From Fagopyrum homotropicum (Eukaryota > Streptophyta > Magnoliopsida > Caryophyllales > Polygonaceae), in contig BSWB01000001.1 of NCBI GenBank assembly GCA_033239125.1, positions 142,429,981 through 142,493,980 on the forward strand: a DNA stretch of 64,000 nt, in the 5' to 3' direction. Positions 56,001 to 64,000 of the stretch are shown piece after piece. Position 1 is the first letter of the stretch. Each line of letters begins with the position of its first letter. The notes below the pieces were generated by a model. It saw only the letters and a list, made by a program, of their open reading frames with translations. It was not told the origin of the DNA and searched no databases. A program made the position numbers and the translations under genes.

Positions 56001-56437
56001 GTATTCCCCAATCATGAGTCTATAATCTCAAGTTTATCTTTGGTAGATTTACTACTCAATAGAAATATAACACAACAGTAATTTTACTTATGTATAGCCT
56101 CATGTTCTTGGTCAATCTCAACATTATAGTTTAGCTAAATAATGTAATAAACTGCTATACTGACCTGTTTATCAAGAGGCATCGGTAGACCGTCAAACAT
56201 TCCCATGGTGACACAACCAACGGTGCAAGAAATTCTCCTTTAACAAGACTAAAGAAAGAGGAAAATTATAAGACAATGCATGCGCTTCGCTTGAAAAACT
56301 AGAGACCTGATGCTATGAAATCAACCTACAAGATTCAAGAAAGTGGGATTCCATCCCATTATCCTAAAAACTAAATACAGAAGAAAAAAAATGTTGTCAA
56401 AAGGGTCAGATTTTGGCTTAGGAAACAATGACATTGA
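53096..56437. other. Long AT-rich stretch with scattered exon-like pieces, no assignable gene
   Basis: Minus-strand open pieces at 53176-53427 (LGQENAYISETVFTCPF), 53619-53852 (hydrophobic), 55690-55801 and near 56180-56260 (TVGCVTMGMFDGLP before a GT donor) could be exons of the same degenerate gene as 52759-53095. None shows a domain I recognise. No RNA gene is seen. Confidence 0.3.
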
Positions 56438-57396
56438 TGTAACGCCCCAAATCCGTGGGACTCGGGGCGCTACGGGTTGGGACCTCACAATGGGTCCCGA
56501 CCCTTAGCTTGACAACAATTTCACCGGATCTTTCAACATGACACAAATAAAGGCAAAACCGAAATTCCTTTTTATGCAAATGATAAGAAACCCGAAGGAA
56601 AACAACAAAAGACTTCAGCCGATAAACAACACCAAAGACCAAAACGCCATACACGCGGCATACCAACATAATAAACGAAGAATAAAACACAATCCGACTC
56701 CAACCAAAACCCACTCCTAAAATGTACGGAACCCCGACTGTCCACTCTTCCGGATCTCCCGGCCGCATTCTTAACCTGCACGACAATCTACAACAATCGG
56801 TATAAAACCGTTAGCTAATATTCGAAGCATTAGAATCAAGGTGAAAGGCACAAACACAAGTAAATCAACATAACACACAATGTACACCAAATCACACAAG
56901 TCCGGTTTATTATCTTTTTTTTTTATTATTATTAAGTCGTATCCCGTTCTAATTCAACTTCTTTTGTGACACGAGAATCTTCCGAAACTCGCCTCGGTCC
57001 CCACTTACCGCATGGAACGGTACGGATGCCTCCGACCGTCTAACCACACGGGCTGGTCGCCAAGAACCTCCCAACTCTACGCAAGAGCTAGACAGTGATG
57101 TCACCGCCCGTTATCATTCACTTGGGCCAAATAATATAAAGGTCGGTGGTCCTAATTCCGGTTTAGTTGTTATAAACAATAAAGAATAAACACACACCAC
57201 CAAACACACATAGATGCTAATACAAGGAATACGAGCTAAGTAAGTCCGGAGACTTACCTCGTCACCACACTCAACTCACAACACTCTCGCTTCCTTAGGG
57301 AGGAAGCCCATAACCTGCTCACAAGAAGATAACTATATCAACAACAACCCACTCACAATAGAAGTCTTAGACTTCTATACAAATAATCTACGCAAG
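56438..57396 (-). repeat. LTR 3' part of a second Tekay-like family, minus orientation (left arm of palindrome)
   Basis: Read on the minus strand it ends GGATTTGGGGCGTTACA at 56438, then unique flank TCAATGTC, so this end is an outer LTR boundary. It contains the GTAAGTC/GACTTAC hairpin at 57240-57257 and the conserved GACATCACTG block near 57085-57105. Nearly identical to 57846-58791 in inverted orientation. Confidence 0.85.
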
Positions 57397-57845
57397 ACCA
57401 TTTGACTCTCAATTCTAGGACCGCATCCTAGAATCTCTCATGCTCACATCACACTCAACACAAGCTATAAGTCCTAAGACTTCTAAACCCTTGGATCTCG
57501 CAAGATCATAACTCACAACGCAACTAGGAAAGCCAAACCTAACACTCCAAAATCCCACAAGATCATACAACTCACCTCGAGCCTCAAACGCCCAAGATAA
57601 CCAACACCTCAAGCTTAGAAGCAACATCAATCCATCAAACAATATCAAATCCTCGAAACTCACCTAAGGTTCAAAGCCACTACTTGGCATTAACTCTAAG
57701 TTATGCTACATCCATCCTAGCATGATACTAAAACTTAGCATAACTAGATCGAGGGGAAATAATACTCACACAACGTCAAAAGACGGAAGTCGATCTACGG
57801 ATGTCAAGATTGGAATCGTTGGCCTTTATCGGGGCGCTTCCGGTT
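57397..57845. other. Spacer between inverted LTR arms
   Basis: About 450 bp. Probably the upstream continuation of the left, minus-oriented LTR, because no boundary is visible at 57396. The right arm starts abruptly near 57846 (TTGCGTAGAT), so the right LTR is truncated there. No gene. Confidence 0.45.
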
Positions 57846-58791
57846 GCGTAGATCATTTGTATAGAAGTCTAAGACTTCTACTGTGAGTGGGTTGTTGTTG
57901 ATATAGTTATCTTCTTGTGAGCAGGTTATGGGCTTCCTCCCTAAGGAAGCGAGAGTGTTGTGAGTTGAGTGTGGTGACGAGGTAAGTCTCCGGACTTACT
58001 TAGCTCGTATTCCTTGTATTAGCATCTATGTGTGTTTGGTGGTGTGTGTTTATTTTTTATTGTTTATAACAACTAAACCGGAATTAGGACCACCGACCTT
58101 TATATTATTTGGCCCAAGTGTACGATGACGGGCGGTGACATCACTGCCTAGCTCTTGCGTAGAGTTAGGAGGTTCTTGGCGACCAGCCCGTGTGGTTAGA
58201 TGGTCGGAGGCATCCGTACCGTTCCATGCGGGACCGAGGCGAGTTTCAGGAGATTCTCGTGTGACAAAAGAAGTTGAGTTAGAACGGGATACGACTTAAT
58301 AATAATAAAAAAAAAGATAATAAACCGGACTTGTGTGATTTGGTGTACACTGTGTGTTATGTTGATTTACTTGTGTTTGTGCCTTTCACCTTGATTCTAA
58401 TGCTTCGAATATTAGCTAACGGTTTTATACCGATTGTTGTAGATTGTCTTGCAGGTTAAGAATGCGACTGGGAGATCCGGAAGAGTGGACAGCCGGGTTC
58501 CGTACATTTTAGGAGTGGGTTTTGGTTGGAGTCGGGTTGTGTTTTATTCTTCGTTTATTATGTTGGTATGCTGCGTGTATGGCGTTTTGGTCTTTGGTGT
58601 TGTTTATCGGCTGAAGTCTTTTGTTGTTTTCCTTCAGGTTTCTTATCATTTGCATAAAAAGGAATTTCGGTTTTGCCTTTATTTGTGCCATGTTGAAAGA
58701 TCCGGTGAAATTGTTGTCAGGCTAAGGGTCGGGACCCATTGTGAGGTCCCAACCCGTAGCGCCCCAAGTCTCACGGATTTGGGGTGTTACA
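57846..58791 (+). repeat. LTR 3' part of the second Tekay-like family, plus orientation (right arm of palindrome)
   Basis: Ends GGATTTGGGGTGTTACA and is followed by a PBS. Hairpin-buried donor GAG/GTAAGTC at 57982-57999 and acceptor-like TGTTGTAG and TCTTGCAG near 58437-58455. The open frame 58449-58910 and its inverse 56538-56720 are both LTR sequence and not genes. Confidence 0.85.
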
Positions 58792-58795
58792 AAAG

Positions 58796-58950
58796 TGGTA
58801 TCAGAGCCCTAGGTGGACAACAATGGCACTCGCGATCTTCTAAAGGCCGAATAAATAATAAACAAAACCCCACAGGTTTTGAGTTTTCGTTTTCAAAAAC
58901 ACATGCATGAGTCGGGGTAGAATGTACGGACCACCACTCCTTCCGCTGAT
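58796..58950 (+). other. Primer-binding site and start of internal leader of the second Tekay-like family
   Basis: TGGTATCAGAGCCCTAGG five bases after the LTR matches initiator tRNA-Met. The following leader (CAACAATGGCACT, GACCACCACT, GATCTCAG) parallels 9792-10000 of the first family, so the two are related. The similarity fades near 58950 and no gag follows. Confidence 0.8.
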
Positions 58951-59598
58951 CTCAGCAGCTTAGTTTATTGGATTTTGATATGTATATATATGTATATAGA
59001 TATGGATATGAGGTTTGTAGTTATGCATGATATAATTGATGTGTATTTTTGTGATTGTATGTTGCATGATGAACTGAATATATGTGTATGGTTATATATG
59101 TGGACATTTATATGTTTTGGGACCTTATATTGTTGATGGAATGTTGGATGTGTTATGTTGGTAGTGATAAGGACTTAGGACTTATATAGTTATGTATAAG
59201 TATTCTTACTATATATAGTAGCATATGAAGTAATGGGACCTTTTAGCTAAGATGACCGTATGATATCATCATCCTTGGACGACGTCGTTTGACTTAAGAT
59301 AGTGTACATACGAGGACGAATATGCTCAAGTATCAAGTTGAGAGCTACGTTCGGGTGAACACCTTGGAGTTCTTGTACTTCTTTGAAGAGGATGTCGAAG
59401 AGGAGGATTAGAGATGACGTAAACGAAGGACAATCAAGTAAAAGAAAACTCGAGACAACTTAAGAGAAATCGAGATGGAGAGCATACAAGTAAAGGGGAG
59501 CAACGTTAAGGTATATAAGTGGATATAAAGAAACCGGGATTGTATGAGGACGAGACCAATAGAGATAACGAAATTAAGTCTTCAAGAAGACGCATGGA
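58951..59598. other. Unassigned stretch without gene
   Basis: TATATG-rich then purine-rich sequence. No ORF over about 60 codons and no clear repeat partner. It may be truncated internal sequence of the Tekay-like element. The last five bases, ATGGA, are the candidate target duplication of the Athila element. Confidence 0.35.
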
Positions 59599-61396
59599 TG
59601 TTAGCATGAAATATTGTGATATTTTAGGCACGTTTTCTAAGTGTATTTGATTCATATTGATAGTCTTTGATTTAGCATTGTTGCGTTTGTGAGCTAGTTT
59701 GCCTATATTGTCGATATAGATGTCTACACAAGCTTTATGTTGATTATAGGTGATTGAGAGCCATTTCCGAATGGAATTTAGCAAGGATGAGTTGATTGAG
59801 TATGTCCATGGATTGAGGGCATTCTTAGGAGCAAAAGGAGTGTCAACTTATGGAATGCACGAGGCTAGGGAAGAATCACGTTCTTGCCCTAAACCACGCT
59901 CTAAAATACGGCCGTACTACATTCCACGTTCAGTTCCACGGCCGTGGAACCCTAGCAAGTGAAGCGTGATTCATTCCAGCAACTTCTATGGTCGTGGAAT
60001 CTTGTGTTCAAACCGTGTTGATTCCCACACTCTAAATTACGGCCGTGGAACCTTCCACGACCGTGATCTTGGCGATCTTTTTCGCCACACTTTAAGCCAC
60101 GATCTTTTAAAAGATTGGGCTGGGCCGCTATTTCATCATATCCTATAAAAGGACGGACGGAGGGAGATTCCGTCACCTTGCTTTAGGCTTACACCTTCGC
60201 TTACACCTCGCTTTAGGCTTACGCTTAGACCTTGGCTTGTACCTCCGCTTGACGCACTTTTCGCCTACGCCGCGATTTAGAGATCTTTGCGATTTTGCAA
60301 AGGACGTACTTGCGCTCATCTTTGGAGTTGCCCTAATCTCGCACTTGGTGGAGATTGTGATAGAGATTTCCGGATTGACGGAAGATCGAAGATTCGGAAG
60401 GTTAATTGCAAGAAGATTTCTCTTCTTGTTCAGGTTTGATTTAGAAGACGGATTGACATCCCGTTCTTCCTTCTTATCTAATATTGTGTTTGTTTGTTCT
60501 ATTCCGAATCTAGTGACGATATTTGTTCTTGATTGTGACATTGAGATTGGTTTGAAGTTTATTGGAAGTTTTCGGAAGTTTTCATCTTTCAATCTTTTAA
60601 ACCTTGAATTTGATATCGTAATGATGATTGTTGGCTAAAAACCCTTAATAATTCTAAGGTGAAGGGTTGATAGTTGTGGCTTATATAATGATAGATCGAT
60701 CGTAAACAAATTGGACCCTGAGAGTTAGAGAGAATCGTCGACAACCTTAAATTACGGCCTGTTCTTGAAGTCCACGGCCGTGGAACCTCAAGAACTAACC
60801 GTGATTTCCTTTAAGTTTACAAACTTGCTTTTACTTTAATCCAAAGTTAAAGATTTGCTTTAACTTAGTTTAGGCTTGCCTTTTCTAGGTGGTAGTGAAG
60901 CCTCAACAACCTCTACCTCGATTGTGAGTGTCACAACCTCAATCGGTTTAGTTAGTCTTGATCCTTGGATTACAAGTTTGGGTATTTGACATTAATTCTC
61001 GTCTTTAGAACCTTTCTATATTGGAGCCTCAACAACCTTTATAGAGAGTGTCTTGTAGGTGAGTTATATAAGGTTTTTGGAACTTCACCGTACGATTACC
61101 TTACATTAGTATATCTTTGCATATCTCAACTCTGTCCTTACATCATTAGTATATCTTGAATCAATAGCCACAGCTGGATACTTGGATCTTTAGGATTGTT
61201 GTTTTCCCAATAATTTGCAAAGCTCTTATATTTACCTGCTTGATAATCTGAAATCGAATTTGTTCCCCCCAAATCCCTGTGTTCGATACTCTGGAATACT
61301 TGCTAATCTACGCCGATCCGTACACTGCGGGTTCGCTTGCTTGATTCTAGTTTTATAAATTTAAAGCTTATTTGCACGCACGCTAAGTGGCGAACA
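59599..61396 (+). repeat. 5' LTR of the Athila/Tat-type element
   Basis: 1798 bp bounded by TGTTAGC and GCGAACA, a 7-bp inverted pair with one mismatch. Contains TATAAAA at 60144-60150, a short degenerate repeat (CGCTTTAGGCTTAC, 60178-60250) and several CACGGCCGTG palindromes. The open frames on both strands (60173-60638) fall in the transcribed leader and are not convincing genes. Confidence 0.82.
59904..60800. promoter_or_regulatory. LTR palindromes CACGGCCGTG and TATA box
   Basis: CACGGCCGTGGAA or close variants occur near 59938, 60043 and 60772, with half-site variants (GGTCGTGGAA, CCACGACCGTG) near 59988 and 60055. TATAAAA at 60144-60150 sits between them. The palindrome could bind a dimeric factor; its function is inferred from repetition and place. 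Confidence 0.5.
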
Positions 61397-61400
61397 AGTT

Positions 61401-61418
61401 TTTGGCGCCGTTGCCAGG
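61401..61418 (+). other. Primer-binding site (tRNA-Asp type)
   Basis: TTTGGCGCCGTTGCCAGGGA shortly after the LTR end matches the PBS used by Athila/Tat elements (3' end of tRNA-Asp), with one mismatch (CCAGGGA for CCGGGGA). Confidence 0.85.
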
Positions 61419-61584
61419 GATTTGGTCTAGGCCGAATTCGGTAGCCGGTTGTCAAGATTGGGAGCTTGCTCTCGTTATTTGATATCTTCTTGAGTGCATG
61501 CGCAGGTCTAGGAACACCGAAGATCTATTACCTCTTGATCAAGAGCTTGAGAGAACTTTAAGGTAAAAGCGCAAGGAAAAGAAG

Positions 61585-63231
61585 ATGGCTGAAGAACACA
61601 AACGTGATCTTCAAGCGGAGTTGGCGGAGAAGGAAGCTCAACTCCAATGGAATGAGAACATCCGCCGGGATGAAATGGATCGTCATCAATCTCAAGTTAA
61701 CAATCTACAGGATATGATTTTCCAAATGAGGATAGAACTAAGCGACCTTAAGAATAAGGGGAGCAAGAAATCCTCAAGGAGGGGATCAAGATCAAGAAGA
61801 AGAAGCCATTCATCCGCCGATGATAGTGATTCTTCCATGCCACCGCTAGAGGAAATTGATCCCACGATCAATGTGAATCCTTTCCATCCACGGGGAGCTG
61901 CTAATCGTCGTGTTCCACCTAGGAATGCGAGGATCAAACGTGTAGATAATGAGCCAAGAACTCTTGGCCAAAGGATGGATCCAACACAACAACCGCACCG
62001 TTTGGGCGTGAATTTTGATGCTGATGATGTGCAAGGGTTTAGCTTCAACCCTCAAGTTATTACTCTTGTTCGCCAAAACCAATTTGGCGGGACAAGCGCT
62101 GAATCTCCACACCAACACTTGCAAAACTTTGAGTGTATGATGGAGACAATGAGACCGAAGAACGCTACTACCAACAACTATAAGCTCAAACCTTTCTTCT
62201 TCTCCTTGAAGGGGAAAGCGTTGTCTTGGTACCAAGCTCTTCCTAGTGGGAAACTAGATACGTGGGAAGACCTTTCTGCGGAGTTCCTCACCAAATTCTT
62301 TCCGCCATCCAAAACGGCGGAACTTAGAGGTAAGATCAATGCATTTTGCATGAGGTCTAACGAAAGTTTGTTTCAATCATGGGAAAGATTTCAGGACTTG
62401 TTATTGGATTGCCCTCATCATGGCATATCCAAGATTGCATTGTTGGAGATTTACTACAAGGGGCTGGATGCGGGAACGCAATTCAACCTCCAATCCCTCT
62501 CATGTGGAACATTCATGGACATGAGAGAAGATGACGCTTGAGACTTCATTGAGAAGCAAGCAAGGGTCATAGAGAAGTATTCCCACCGGAAAGCGGAGGG
62601 AAATCGTGTGGAGCATGGAGCAAAGCTCACACATGAAGCTCAAAATCAGATTTTCTCCCTCAACAATGAGATCAAAGAGTTGAAGGAGGCTATCAAGACC
62701 AACTTTCCAAAGCAACAAGGGAAGGATGTTGGCTATTTGGGCAACAACAATGGCGGTGATAACACAAACCGCAACAACAACAACAATAACCGGAACAACA
62801 ACCGGAATAACAATTGGAATGGCAATAACAACAACCGGAACAACAATTGGAACAACAATAGGGGTTCAAACAACAACAATTGGCGCTCCAATCAACAAAA
62901 TTCCGGTAACTCTTATCCTTCCAATTCTAATTCACTAACTCCACCTTCCTCTTCCTCCACTCCTTTGAAAAGCCAGGGGCAATCATCTAATGGAGGAAAC
63001 GCTTCGGGGAAGGAGAAGCCCAATCCCATGTTGGAAACGATTTTGGGAAAGCTACGAGGGTTGGAGAACCACATCATTAAGGTTGATGATCAAATTTCTA
63101 AGGTTGATAAAGCTCAAAAGGTTTTAGAAAACCAAATGTTCAGCCATGCGGAGGAAGTTCCTAGGAATCAAGGAAAACTTCCAGGAAAGACGGAGGACAA
63201 CCCTAAAGGAAGGGTACTAGGAGCGGAGTGA
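61585..63231 (+). pseudogene. Athila/Tat gag, one in-frame stop
   Basis: 548 codons in one frame from ATG 61585 to TGA 63229-63231, with one internal TGA at 62539-62541 where a Trp codon is expected before DFIEKQA. Order: N-terminal coiled coil (residues 1-60, charged); an Arg/Ser-rich patch; the retrotransposon gag domain (LKGKALSWYQALP, FPPSKTAELRGKI, SWERFQDLLLDCPHHG); a second coiled coil; an Asn-rich low-complexity stretch (about 62750-62910); and a last helix. No CCHC knuckle is visible, as is common in this branch. Confidence 0.88.
62745..62910 (+). repeat. AAC-rich low-complexity tract in gag
   Basis: Imperfect AACAAC/CGGAAC repeats encode a run of Asn with Arg, Trp and Gly. It resembles a prion-like disordered segment and is a replication-slippage hot spot. 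Confidence 0.85.
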
Positions 63232-64000
63232 CTACCACCGATCCGCAGCCTAAGTTCGTTGAAGTCTCCGTAGAGAAAGACAAAGAGAAGGGGAAGGAGA
63301 AGGAAGATGTCTACGTTCCTCCTCCAGCTTACAAACTTCCCCTACCATTCCCTCAATCTAGAGCGAGAGCGCGCCTAGATAAACAATTTGGTAAGTTTAT
63401 AGAACTCATGAGCAAGCTGCATATTAATATACCATTTATTGATGCTATTGTAGGTATGCCGGCTTATGGCAAGTTCTTGAAAGAGCTCCTCTCTAACAAG
63501 AGAAAGCTAGAAGATTTCGGAGAGGTTAAGATAAGTTCGGATTCTTCGGATCTCATCAAAACCATGAAGGAGAAAATGCCCCCAAAGCTAAAGGATCCGG
63601 GGTCATTTTGCATTCCCATAGGAGTGGGAGATGTCACATACGATGCGTTATGTGATTTAGGAGCAAGTGTGAGCATCATACCACTTGAATTATGTAGGAA
63701 GATCGGTTTAGGCGACCCTAAACCGGTGAAGATGACGTTGTACATGGCGGATCGATCCATTACTCACCCCGTCGGTATTGTAGAAGACGTCCCGGTCAAG
63801 CTAGGTAAATTCTTTGTTCCCATTGATTTTGTCGTGCTTGATATTCCTACAGATAGTCCGGTCCCGATCATACTCGGAAGACCGTTTCTTGCAACTTCCG
63901 GCTGCATAGTCGATTGCAAGAATGGTAGACTCGCTTTTGATATAGGGGAAGAGAAAGTAGAGTTCGTTCTTTCGACTCTAGTGAAGGAGCCGATCTTTGA
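63216..64000 (+). CDS. Athila/Tat protease region, partial (truncated by window edge)
   Basis: Open to the window end in a frame shifted by one base from gag. The conserved T-R-S-G motif just before the gag stop is already in this frame, so the shift is near 63215. Pro-rich linker (YVPPPAYKLPLPFPQ), then KFLKELLSNKRKLEDF, then an aspartic protease with ALCDLGASVSIIP (catalytic Asp) and VPIILGRPFLATSG (second conserved Gly-Arg block). The RT lies beyond the window. The frameshift is more likely mutation than recoding, because related elements usually read gag-pol as one frame. Confidence 0.8.

Larger units (their letters stand above)
59599..64000 (+). mobile_element. Athila/Tat-type Ty3/gypsy retrotransposon, 5' part (runs off the window)
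   Basis: 5' LTR 59599-61396, tRNA-Asp-type PBS, gag 61585-63231 and protease at the edge. The gag motif SKTAELRGKI and the protease with a DLGAS site are typical of the non-chromodomain Athila/Tat branch. One stop in gag and a frameshift at the gag-pro junction suggest that it is not autonomous. Confidence 0.88.

Noticed and set aside
58449..58910. 153-codon open frame and its inverse partner at 56538-56720
   Set aside because: Both are the R/U5-like part of the same LTR in opposite orientation; no conserved domain.
60173..60638. Opposed 139- and 133-codon frames in the Athila LTR
   Set aside because: Located in the transcribed leader after the TATA box with short CTTTAGGCTTAC repeats; no domain and mutual overlap.

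Overview
This window is nuclear DNA from a flowering plant, most likely a eudicot. Evidence is intron-containing genes, plant-type PIF/Harbinger, hAT-like, CACTA and Helitron DNA transposons, chromodomain Ty3/gypsy (Tekay-type) and Athila/Tat-type LTR retrotransposons with plant primer-binding sites, and a plant L1-type LINE whose ORF1 carries DUF4283. The species cannot be read from the sequence. It is a transposon-rich, repeatedly nested region. By eye only one ordinary host gene looks intact.

Layout. 1-4604: 5' part of a decayed PIF/Harbinger element (Myb/SANT-like ORF, then a DDE transposase). 4605-17703: a Tekay-type Ty3/gypsy array with three LTRs but only one internal region, formed by recombination and deletion. 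17704-21640: remnant of a TIR element holding an ALFIN-LIKE exon fragment and a small coiled-coil/transmembrane ORF. 21640-27951: a second decayed Harbinger-like unit (Myb/SANT ORF, transposase, and a convergent small tail-anchored ORF), closed by a tandemly duplicated terminal end. 28231-31701: a block flanked by 15-bp direct repeats, with a complete non-autonomous Helitron inside. 31967 to about 44700 (minus strand): a large NO VEIN/sacsin-like GHKL-ATPase gene (1707 codons in four coding exons). Its inferred 5'-UTR intron contains a full-length LINE with a perfect 16-bp target duplication. 45130-51700: a MITE, a decayed copy of the host gene's last exon, a third TIR-type end followed by another coiled-coil/tail-anchored ORF that is split by a solo LTR, a convergent Myb/SANT fragment, and two tandem repeats. 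52098-56437: a lone CACTA-type terminus and unrecognised exon-like fragments. 56438-58950: two LTR fragments of a second Tekay-like family arranged head to head as a large palindrome, one followed by a primer-binding site. 59599-64000: an Athila/Tat-type element (LTR, tRNA-Asp-type PBS, gag, start of protease), running off the window.

Most interesting points. (1) Three separate TIR-like ends each have, about 1.25-1.46 kb inside them and facing inward, a small ORF with a predicted coiled coil and a hydrophobic C-terminal tail. Two of the three are convergent with a Myb/SANT ORF. This could be an under-described accessory gene of plant TIR transposons. (2) Two different LTR families keep a perfect 7-bp hairpin that buries a consensus 5' splice site, and a matching acceptor abuts the gag ATG in the intact Tekay copy, suggesting a regulated spliced leader. 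(3) All twelve in-frame stops in the retrotransposon coding regions are TAG or TGA and none is TAA. (4) The LINE and the solo LTR are clean insertions with exact target duplications, which lets the nesting be ordered in time. All calls come from reading the sequence; no database search was possible.
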